DNA of 12,925 nucleotides from CAZNMF01 sp035547155 (GTDB taxonomy: Bacteria > Acidobacteriota > Vicinamibacteria > Vicinamibacterales > SCN-69-37): the NCBI GenBank assembly GCA_035547155.1, contig DASZVJ010000178.1, forward strand, positions 1 to 12,925. The letters are read 5' to 3'. Shown here one piece after another: positions 7,410-12,925 of this stretch; position 1 is the first letter of the stretch; each line of letters starts with the position of its first letter. The translations under genes were made by a program, and so were the position numbers. The notes beneath the pieces were generated by a model. The model saw only the letters and a program-made list of their open reading frames with translations, ran no database searches and was not told the DNA's origin.

Positions 7410-7414
7410 AGGAG
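7410..7414 (+). promoter_or_regulatory. Ribosome binding site of the DUF3830 gene
   Basis: AGGAG lies five bases before the GTG at 7420. An ATG at 7418 overlaps this GTG in another frame but meets a stop after four codons, so the GTG is the productive start. Confidence 0.65.
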
Positions 7415-7419
7415 CCCAT

Positions 7420-7833
7420 GTGTCTGACGTGATCCTCACCGCAGGCGGCATGCGCTTCGCCGCGCGATTCGAAGACGCGACGGCGCCGCGGACGTGTGCA
7501 GCGCTGCGCCGGCTGCTGCCGTTCGTGTCGCAGATCGTGCACGTGCGATGGAGTGGCGAGGCCGTGTGGGTACCGATGGGCGACATGGATCTCGGCCTGA
7601 CGTTCGAGCAGCCGACGTCGTATCCGAGCCCCGGCCACGTCCTGCTCTATCCCGGCGGTGTGAGTGAGACGGAAATCCTCATCCCGTACGGCGCGACGCA
7701 CTTCGCGAGCAAGGCCGGCACGCTGGCCGGCAATCACGTGCTGACGATCACCGAAGGGCTCGACCAGCTGCGGCCGCTCGGCGAGCGGACGTTGTGGCAG
7801 GGCGCGCAGCCGCTGCGCATCGAATTGGCCTGA
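7420..7833 (+). CDS. DUF3830 family protein, cyclophilin-like, function unknown
   Basis: A 137-residue cytoplasmic protein with no signal peptide or membrane helix. I recognise it as DUF3830, a family assigned a cyclophilin-like beta-barrel fold, from memory of its conserved blocks: APRTCAALRRLLPF (22-35), HVRWSGEAVWVPMGDMDLG (41-59), TSYPSPGHVLLYPGGVSETE (66-85), IPYGATHFASKAG (88-100) and LAGNHVLTITEG (102-113). The many invariant polar residues (Arg43, Trp44, Glu47, Glu83, Glu85, Lys98, Asn105, His106) look more like a ligand pocket than a structural protein. No catalytic role is known to me. Its place between allantoinase and adenine deaminase suggests a part in ureide or purine handling, such as an unassigned hydrolysis, isomerisation or binding step; that is inference. 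It ends 24 bases before the adenine deaminase start. Confidence 0.8.
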   Translation: MSDVILTAGGMRFAARFEDATAPRTCAALRRLLPFVSQIVHVRWSGEAVWVPMGDMDLGLTFEQPTSYPSPGHVLLYPGGVSETEILIPYGATHFASKAGTLAGNHVLTITEGLDQLRPLGERTLWQGAQPLRIELA

Positions 7834-7847
7834 TCGGCATTCCTCGC

Positions 7848-7854
7848 GGGAGGA
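7848..7854 (+). promoter_or_regulatory. Ribosome binding site of the adenine deaminase
   Basis: GGGAGGA is a strong Shine-Dalgarno just before the GTG at 7858. It supports the 25-residue extension before the usual family N-terminus (MPKAELHIHIEG), which could otherwise have started at Met26 (ATG at 7933). Confidence 0.7.
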
Positions 7855-7857
7855 CTC

Positions 7858-8934
7858 GTGGACATCGACGCTGAGCTCGACGCCGCACTCGACCGTCTGC
7901 CCGCTGAACGTCTGCCGGTGCTGCTTCGCACGATGCCGAAAGCGGAGCTGCACATTCACATCGAGGGCTCGCTCGAGCCCGAGCTGATTTTCACGCTCGC
8001 CGCACGGCACGGCCTGCCGATGCCGGCGCCGACGGTCGATGCGCTTCGCGCGAAGTACGCGTTCACCGATCTCCAGAGCTTTCTCGACATCTACTACGCG
8101 GGCGCGAGCGTGCTGCTGACGGAAGAGGACTTCTTCGATCTGGCGTCGGCGTACTTCGCGCGCGCGGCCGCCGATCGCGTCGTGCGCGCCGAAGTGTTCT
8201 TCGATCCGCAGACGCACACGTCGCGTGGCGTGCCGTTCGAGACCGTGATGCGCGGGCTCGAGCGCGCGGCGGCCGACGCTGAGCGTACGCACGGGATGAG
8301 CGTGGCCTACATCCTGTGCTTTCTACGGCACCTCAGCGAGCAGGACGCCTTCGATGTGCTCGACGAGGCCGAGGCGCATCTGGCGAATTGGCCGCGCATG
8401 ATCGGCTTTGGGCTCGACAGCAGCGAGCGCGGCAATCCGCCGGAGAAGTTCGCGCGCGTGTTCACCCGCTGCCGCGCGCTCGGCCGGCACATCGTCGCGC
8501 ACGCGGGCGAAGAAGGGCCGCCGGAGTACATCCATGCGGCACTCGACGTGCTTCGCGCCGAGCGCATCGATCACGGCGTCCGGTGTCTCGAGGATTCGGC
8601 GCTCGTCGAGCGTCTCGTGCGCGAGCGCATCCCGCTGACCGTCTGTCCGCTGTCGAACTACCGGCTGCGCGTCTTCGATCGGCTGTCCGATCACAACCTC
8701 GACGCGCTGCTGCGCGCCGGTTTGTGCGCGACCGTGCACTCGGACGATCCAGCCTATTTCGGCGGCGACATCAACGAGAACTTCGTTCAGACCTTCGCCG
8801 CCAAGCCCGAGCTGACCGCGCGTGACGCGTTTCACCTCGCGCGAAACAGCTTCGCCGCCAGCTTCGCCACTACGGCCCAGAAAGACGCCTGGATTGAAGC
8901 CCTGCGCGCCTCGTTCCTGGCGGCGGCGGGGTAG
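7858..8934 (+). CDS. Adenine deaminase (Aah1/ADD-type)
   Basis: Adenosine-deaminase-superfamily enzyme, here best read as adenine deaminase giving hypoxanthine and ammonia. The 358 residues begin with a 25-residue extension before PKAELHIHIEGSLE (His32, His34 metal ligands). Then come FFDPQTHTSRG, GLDSSERGNPP, HAGEEGPPEYI (His215 ligand, Glu218 proton shuttle), RIDHGVRCLED (His239), PLTVCPLSNYRL, and HSDDPAYFGGDINEN (Asp296 ligand, Asp297). The segments HAGEEGPP, RIDHGVR, LTVCPLSN and SDDPAYFGG are those I know from yeast Aah1 and the bacterial adenine deaminases; true adenosine deaminases have HAGE.G, HGYHT and different text around the last Asp. Context agrees, as the operon otherwise handles free bases (guanine deaminase, XDH). 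Adenosine activity cannot be excluded from sequence alone. It is the last clear member of the purine operon. Confidence 0.88.
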   Translation: MDIDAELDAALDRLPAERLPVLLRTMPKAELHIHIEGSLEPELIFTLAARHGLPMPAPTVDALRAKYAFTDLQSFLDIYYAGASVLLTEEDFFDLASAYFARAAADRVVRAEVFFDPQTHTSRGVPFETVMRGLERAAADAERTHGMSVAYILCFLRHLSEQDAFDVLDEAEAHLANWPRMIGFGLDSSERGNPPEKFARVFTRCRALGRHIVAHAGEEGPPEYIHAALDVLRAERIDHGVRCLEDSALVERLVRERIPLTVCPLSNYRLRVFDRLSDHNLDALLRAGLCATVHSDDPAYFGGDINENFVQTFAAKPELTARDAFHLARNSFAASFATTAQKDAWIEALRASFLAAAG

Positions 8935-8982
8935 ACGTCGATGTAACATCCGTGTGACACGGCGGTCCCTGTCACCCGGCTC
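8935..8982 (+). promoter_or_regulatory. Palindrome-rich gap upstream of the Popeye-like gene
   Basis: The 48-base gap holds ATGTAACAT (8941-8949, perfect dyad around one base) directly followed by CCGTGTGACACGG (8950-8962, six-base arms around one G). GTGACA (8954-8959) can also pair with TGTCAC (8970-8975). It may be an operator or a promoter region for the following gene. There is no T-run, so a rho-independent terminator is not supported, and no clear -35/-10 pair or Shine-Dalgarno is seen. Confidence 0.35.
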
Positions 8983-9633
8983 ATGCTCATCGTCCTCGCC
9001 AACCTGGCCTACGTCCTGACGCTCATTGCGTTCGTCACTCGTGATGTCCTGTATTTGCGCTCGCTGCTCGTGGCCGCGCAGATCATCGTCGTCACGTACA
9101 CCTGGTTCAACGGCGTTCACCTGATTTCCGCGTGGAACGCGTTGTTCGTCGTCATCAACTCGTACATGGTCGTACAGATTCTGCGCGAGCGTCGTGCGGT
9201 CGAGCTGCCGGTGGAGTTGCGTCCGCTGCACGAGCGTCACTTCGCCGCGTTGTCGCCGCAGGAGTTCCTGAGGCTGTGGAAGCAGGGACGCCGGGAAACG
9301 CTGCGGTCGGGCGATCGGCTCGCGCGCGCGGGACAGCGCCCCGACTCGCTGTACTTCATCCTCACCGGCCAGGTGCGCGTCAGCCGCAATCACGCCAACG
9401 TGTTCGAGCTGCCGGCAGGATATTTCGTCGCAGAGATGAGCCTGCTCACCGGCGAGACGGCCAACGCGGACGTCGACGCGATTGGCGACGTGGAAGTCGT
9501 GCGCTGGCCGACGAAGGATTTGCGTGACGTGCGACAGCGCAATCCGTCGCTCTGGACGAAGATCCAGTCCGTCATCGGCCACGATCTCGTCGAGAAGATC
9601 CAGCGCACGGAGCGGCGCGAGGCCGCGTCGTAA
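8983..9633 (+). CDS. Popeye-like membrane protein with cyclic-nucleotide-binding-like domain
   Basis: A 216-residue protein with three predicted membrane helices (about 2-18, 23-41, 50-67), then a cytoplasmic CNB-like beta-roll (about 90-185). The arrangement and text of the first half (VTRDVLYLRSLLVAAQ, WNALFVVINSYMVVQIL, RERRAVELP.ELRPLHERHF) resemble the Popeye domain of animal POPDC proteins and bacterial homologues. In the CNB part RLARAGQRPDSLYFILTGQV is typical, but the phosphate-binding cassette is degenerate: GYFVAEMSLLTGETANADV keeps Glu151 yet lacks the usual FGE glycine and has Asn/Ala where the Arg should be. Ligand binding is therefore unsure. There is no DNA-binding domain, so it is not a CRP-type regulator. 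The ATG at 8983 lacks a good Shine-Dalgarno but starts right at the first helix. It may be an operon tail or have its own promoter. The stop is 10 bases from that of pbpC, transcribed convergently. Confidence 0.75.
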   Translation: MLIVLANLAYVLTLIAFVTRDVLYLRSLLVAAQIIVVTYTWFNGVHLISAWNALFVVINSYMVVQILRERRAVELPVELRPLHERHFAALSPQEFLRLWKQGRRETLRSGDRLARAGQRPDSLYFILTGQVRVSRNHANVFELPAGYFVAEMSLLTGETANADVDAIGDVEVVRWPTKDLRDVRQRNPSLWTKIQSVIGHDLVEKIQRTERREAAS

Positions 9634-9643
9634 ACGACGGCGC

Positions 9644-12013
9644 TCAGCGCACGTCCACGTACGTGCGGGCCGATCGGCCGGCGGTGTCTCGAGCCACGAT
9701 GACGTGACGGCCGCGCGCGAGCGGCCAATGCAGCCGGCCGTCACGTACGTCGCGGCCGACGAGCGTGTCGTCGACGAACCAGTCGAGCGGACCCGGCGCG
9801 CCGCCGCGCGCAGCGAGCGCGAGCGTCTGGAACTCCGGCCGCAGCGTCGGATCGAGCAGGAACAGCGCGCCGCCGAGCGGACGCGTGATCGTCAACTCCT
9901 CGTCTCGTGTCGCGGAGACGAGCGTGACCCGCGCGGCGCTCGCCGGACGCGCATCGATCGCCGGCGCGATCGGCGCACGGACGAGCAGCCCCTGGTCGCG
10001 CGCCCACTCGCGATACACCTCGGGAAACACGGTGACGAGACCCTCGTCGCTGGCGTGATGCCACGTGCATGCCTGGCCGGCGGACTCGTTCGGCAGCCAC
10101 TCGGTCGTGCGCGTCGGACACGCGTCCGTCGCGCGCAGGCCCGACATCGCGCAGATCTCGACGCGATGGAGATCCGCCGGCGGCGCGACGATCGGCTGCG
10201 TGTCGCCGATGGGCAACGCGCCGCGCGCGTGCTCGACGGCGGCCAGCATCACCGCGTGGAAAATCGGCCCCGCGCCGGTCACGCCCGACGAGCCGCGCAG
10301 CGGCCGCCGATCGAAGTTGCCGACCCAGACGCCGACGGTGACGTCGCGCGTGTAGCCGATGGCCCAGTTGTCGAAGTACGACTGCGACGTGCCCGTCTTC
10401 GCCGCGACGGGAAACGGGAACTCGAGGCTGCCGCCGCGGCCGAAGATGTACGACCGCGCGTCGGCGTCGCTGAGAACGTCCGTGATCCAGAACGCGGTCC
10501 GATCCGAGATCACGCGCTCGCTCGCAGCGGGCGCGTCGATCGTGCGGCCGTCGACGCGCCGGATCAGATGTGGCGCAAGCGTCTCACCGCCGCGCGCGAG
10601 CATCGCGTACGCGGCGACGAGCTCGTCCAGCCGCACTTCCGCGTTGCCCAGGGTGATGCCGACACCGTAGTGATCGGCGTTGCGATCGAGCGTCGACAGG
10701 CCCGCGCGGCGGAGCAGCCGTGCGACCGTCGACACGCCAATCTCCGACGCGAGCGCAACCGCGGGCACGTTCTCCGATCCCGCCAGCGCTGCTCGCGCCA
10801 GCAGCGGGCCGCGGAAACGGCCGTCGTAGTTGCGCGGGCTGTAGAGGACGCCGGCCGTCGCGGTCTCGAACTGCGACGGGACGTCTGGCAGCGCACGCGC
10901 GGGTGTGACGCCGCGCTCGAACGCGGCCGCGTACGTGAACGGCTTCAACGCCGATCCCGGCTGCCGAGGCGTGACGACGCCGTCGATGGTGCCGCCGTGC
11001 GCGGCATCGAAGTAATCGCCCGAGCCTTCCCATGCGAGCCACTCGCCAGTGCGGTTGTCGAGCACGGCGACCGCGACGTTCGTGGCCTGATGCCGCGCGA
11101 GGTCATCGCGCTGCGCGTCGATGATGCCTTCGACGGTCCGCTGCAAGTCCGCGTCGAGCGTCGTCTCGATGAAGGATGGATGAAGTGATCGCGCGTCGGC
11201 CAGGGCGCGTGCGACGAAGTGCGGCGCGAGCCAGGCCGCGCGTTCGCGCGTGAGCGTCAGATGCTCGGCCGTGGCGGTCGTGTAGTCCTGCGGCGGCAGC
11301 CAGCCGCGCGTGTGCATCACGCTGAGGATGCGCTGCTGCCGCGCTCGCGCGCCGTCCGGCGATCGCCACGGATTGAAGCGGCTCGGCTTCTGCGGCAACG
11401 CGGCCAGAAACGCCGCTTCGGCTGGCGTGAGCGTGCTCGCCTCGCGTCCGAAATAGGCGCGCGACGCGCGGCCCGCGCCCTGCACCTGATTGCCGTAGGG
11501 CGCGAGGTTCAGATAGAGCGCGAGGATCGCGTCCTTCGACAGACGATGCTCGAGTCTGAGCGCGACGACGGCTTCGCGCACTTTCGCCCGCCAGCCGTGC
11601 GCCGCGACGCCGCCGTTGCGCCGCGCCAGCAGGAGCTTCGCGACCTGCTGCGTGATCGTCGATCCGCCTTCGACGATTGCGCGCGCGCGAAGATCGCGGA
11701 TCGCCGCGCGTGCCGTCGCGATCGGGTCGACGCCGGGATGCCAGCGGAAACGCACGTCTTCCGCGGCCAGCGTCGCGTGCGCGAGGACAGTTGGAACCGC
11801 GGTCGCGTCGATGGCCGCCGTCCGCACGCCGCTCGCGGATCGCGCCTCGTACAGCCGCTCGCCGTGGCGATCGACGACGACCGTCGACGGGTGCGTCTCC
11901 TCGTCGAGCAGGCCGGAAGGCAGCGGACCGCAGCGGAGCCAGACGAGTCCACCGAGCACGGCCGCCGGCACGCCGTACCGCAGGACGCGACGAAGGCGAG
12001 AGCCGATCCTCAT
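9644..12013 (-). CDS. pbpC: Penicillin-binding protein 1C (bifunctional transglycosylase/transpeptidase)
   Basis: Inner-membrane class A PBP of 789 residues (E. coli PbpC about 770), acting on peptidoglycan in the periplasm. One signal-anchor helix lies at about 13-28. The GT51 domain follows: AAEDVRFRWHPG with catalytic Glu85, EGGSTITQQVAK (115-126), and an ALYLNLAPYGNQ...GAGRASRAYFG stretch. The transpeptidase has PGSALKPF (Ser354, Lys357), GSENVPAV (Ser413, Asn415) and AAKTGTSQSYF (Lys539-Thr-Gly). The C-terminal PBP1C-specific region runs from about VEICAMSGLRATDACP to ITRPLGGALFLLDP and the final beta domain. The start is the ATG that overlaps the stop of the alpha-2-macroglobulin gene (ATGA on this strand); a longer frame reaching 12223 only runs into that gene. 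All catalytic residues are present. The pairing with an alpha-2-macroglobulin is conserved in many bacteria. Confidence 0.96.
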   Translation of the reverse strand: MRIGSRLRRVLRYGVPAAVLGGLVWLRCGPLPSGLLDEETHPSTVVVDRHGERLYEARSASGVRTAAIDATAVPTVLAHATLAAEDVRFRWHPGVDPIATARAAIRDLRARAIVEGGSTITQQVAKLLLARRNGGVAAHGWRAKVREAVVALRLEHRLSKDAILALYLNLAPYGNQVQGAGRASRAYFGREASTLTPAEAAFLAALPQKPSRFNPWRSPDGARARQQRILSVMHTRGWLPPQDYTTATAEHLTLTRERAAWLAPHFVARALADARSLHPSFIETTLDADLQRTVEGIIDAQRDDLARHQATNVAVAVLDNRTGEWLAWEGSGDYFDAAHGGTIDGVVTPRQPGSALKPFTYAAAFERGVTPARALPDVPSQFETATAGVLYSPRNYDGRFRGPLLARAALAGSENVPAVALASEIGVSTVARLLRRAGLSTLDRNADHYGVGITLGNAEVRLDELVAAYAMLARGGETLAPHLIRRVDGRTIDAPAASERVISDRTAFWITDVLSDADARSYIFGRGGSLEFPFPVAAKTGTSQSYFDNWAIGYTRDVTVGVWVGNFDRRPLRGSSGVTGAGPIFHAVMLAAVEHARGALPIGDTQPIVAPPADLHRVEICAMSGLRATDACPTRTTEWLPNESAGQACTWHHASDEGLVTVFPEVYREWARDQGLLVRAPIAPAIDARPASAARVTLVSATRDEELTITRPLGGALFLLDPTLRPEFQTLALAARGGAPGPLDWFVDDTLVGRDVRDGRLHWPLARGRHVIVARDTAGRSARTYVDVR

Positions 12014-12925
12014 CGGATCTCGATCGACGCTGCGTCTGCGCGGCCGTGCACCTCGGGCGCGTACATCTGTTCGGCGGTCGTGCCCGCGGCACGGAACGTG
12101 CCGTTCGTCGTCGCGCGCACGAGATACGAGAACGTGTGGCGGCCGGCGCTGAGCCGCGTCGCAAAGAGCTCGACGCGGTCGTCGTACTTGTCGACGTGAT
12201 CGAACCCGTCGCGCTCGAACCACCAGCGCGGGTCCGTGTCGGGCCCTGTTGAGACCGACGCGTCTCGCGCGAGATCGGAGGCCGTCGTGCGGAAGAAGCC
12301 GTCGACGGCTTCGACGCCGCCCGGCAGCGGATCGGCGATGGCGACGTACCGCCGCTCCTGCGGCAGCGTAATCGTGAGCGTCACGCGGATCAGATCGCCC
12401 GCGTTGAACGTCGTCGCCGCCGGGCTGTCGGCGTTCTCGACGAAGCGCTCGTAGCGCCGGTCGACGTGGAAGCCCTCGTCCGCCTGCGCGAGCGGCTCGG
12501 TCGGCGAGTACTGCAGCCGCGCGGTGTAGAACAGTCGTCCCGTGCCAGCGCGCGAGAGCGCGAGATCGCGCTCGGCGCCGGCAGGCACCTGTCGCAGGAG
12601 ATCCGGCATGGCGAGACGCACGTCCTGCGTGGTCGTGGATCGCCCGCGGAAGGTGGCGGTGCCGACCGTGCGTGAGCCGATCGCGACGGTCGCGGTCATG
12701 TTCGGCTCGTCCCGCTCGAAGGCGCGGTAGTAGGCGACGAGCGACTCGAGCGCCGCCGCGTTCTCCTGCGTGTTGCCCCAGCGTCCGTTCGTGCGCGCGG
12801 CGAGCAGCCAGCGGACGAGACGAGGCACGAGCTGGGGATCGTCGCCGCGCCGCACGAGACCGTCGAGCACGAGCGCGGTCGATCGCGCGTTCGTGCTCCA
12901 GATCCAGACCAGCGTGTCCGGATCG
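12010..12925 (-). CDS. yfhM: Bacterial alpha-2-macroglobulin, C-terminal part (YfhM type, 5' partial)
   Basis: Periplasmic protease-trapping protein; only the last 304 residues are in the window, the frame being open to the edge. The visible start lies in the alpha/alpha thioester-domain toroid: WSTNARSTALVLDGLVRR, then NGRWGNTQENAAALESLVAYYR. The C-terminal receptor-binding-like domain follows with QYSPTEPLAQADEGFHVDR, FNAGDLIRVTLTITLPQERRYVAIADPLPGGVEAVD, HVDKYDDRVELFATRLSAGRHTFSYLVRATTNGTF, AEQMYAPEVHGR. These are standard for bacterial alpha-2-macroglobulins. The thioester motif, if present, lies outside the window, so whether this one traps proteases covalently cannot be judged. The stop overlaps the pbpC start, so the two are co-translated. 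Known for the pair: A2M is thought to protect a cell whose wall has been breached while PBP1C repairs it. Confidence 0.94.
   Translation of the reverse strand, partial: DPDTLVWIWSTNARSTALVLDGLVRRGDDPQLVPRLVRWLLAARTNGRWGNTQENAAALESLVAYYRAFERDEPNMTATVAIGSRTVGTATFRGRSTTTQDVRLAMPDLLRQVPAGAERDLALSRAGTGRLFYTARLQYSPTEPLAQADEGFHVDRRYERFVENADSPAATTFNAGDLIRVTLTITLPQERRYVAIADPLPGGVEAVDGFFRTTASDLARDASVSTGPDTDPRWWFERDGFDHVDKYDDRVELFATRLSAGRHTFSYLVRATTNGTFRAAGTTAEQMYAPEVHGRADAASIEIR

Noticed and set aside
8953..8976. Possible CRP/FNR operator (TGTGA...TCAC)
   Set aside because: Spacing between half-sites is 14 instead of 6 and the second half is imperfect; kept only as a general dyad region.
9656..9679. 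Palindromes CACGTACGTG and GGCCGATCGGCC near the convergent gene ends, considered as a bidirectional terminator
   Set aside because: They lie within the last pbpC codons, have no spacer long enough for a stable stem-loop with more than four pairs, and no T-run follows on either strand.
8323..9744. Open frame of 473 codons on the - strand opposite adenine deaminase and the Popeye-like gene
   Set aside because: It spans two well-supported + strand genes and the gap between them and shows no domain signal.
9482..11188. Long open frame of 568 codons on the + strand opposite pbpC
   Set aside because: Arg-rich, low-complexity translation with no recognisable domain, fully antisense to a pbpC gene with all its catalytic motifs. 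This is a usual shadow of high-GC coding sequence.
12014..12223. 70-residue N-terminal extension of pbpC
   Set aside because: The extension lies inside the alpha-2-macroglobulin gene in another frame. The ATG at 12013-12011 overlaps that gene's stop and gives the normal PBP1C N-terminus.

Overview
The window is a high-GC bacterial chromosome segment carrying a tightly packed purine-degradation operon on the + strand (about 1-8934). A gene for a membrane protein with a cyclic-nucleotide-binding-like domain follows (8983-9633). Converging on it from the right edge is an alpha-2-macroglobulin / penicillin-binding protein 1C pair on the - strand (12925-9644). High GC, frequent GTG starts, ATGA stop/start overlaps and short 7-8 bp tandem repeats at gene joints suggest a soil bacterium, perhaps a Vicinamibacteria-like acidobacterium. 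That placement is an inference from style and is not proven here.

The operon reads in near-biochemical order: molybdopterin subunit of xanthine dehydrogenase (5' truncated by the window edge), guanine deaminase, OHCU decarboxylase (uraD), urate oxidase, 5-hydroxyisourate hydrolase (uraH), allantoate amidohydrolase (allC), allantoinase (allB), a DUF3830 cyclophilin-like protein of unknown function, and an Aah1-type adenine deaminase. Adenine and guanine are deaminated to hypoxanthine and xanthine. XDH oxidises these to urate. Uricase, UraH and UraD convert urate to S-allantoin, and AllB and AllC open it to ureidoglycine with release of ammonia. No gene for the last ureide steps (ureidoglycine aminohydrolase, ureidoglycolate lyase or hydrolase) is in the window. 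The DUF3830 gene is the only operon member without a known step.

Most joints overlap by 1-4 bases, which implies translational coupling. Three places stand out because short tandem repeats occupy them: CGTAGCC x4 where the uraH ribosome binding site should be; GTTCGAA x3 before the DUF3830 gene; and an 8-bp CCTGGTCC-type repeat (7 units) inside allC. The last encodes a proline-rich loop of period eight residues, and a one-unit slip either way would frameshift the gene. The uricase has Arg where related bacterial uricases have the catalytic His.

Downstream, the 216-residue protein has three membrane helices and a degenerate cyclic-nucleotide-binding fold, with an overall resemblance to Popeye-domain proteins. 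A short palindrome-rich gap precedes it. The A2M/PBP1C pair on the other strand is the conserved yfhM-pbpC arrangement of the periplasm and is unrelated to purine breakdown. No RNA genes, CRISPR arrays, insertion sequences or phage genes were seen.
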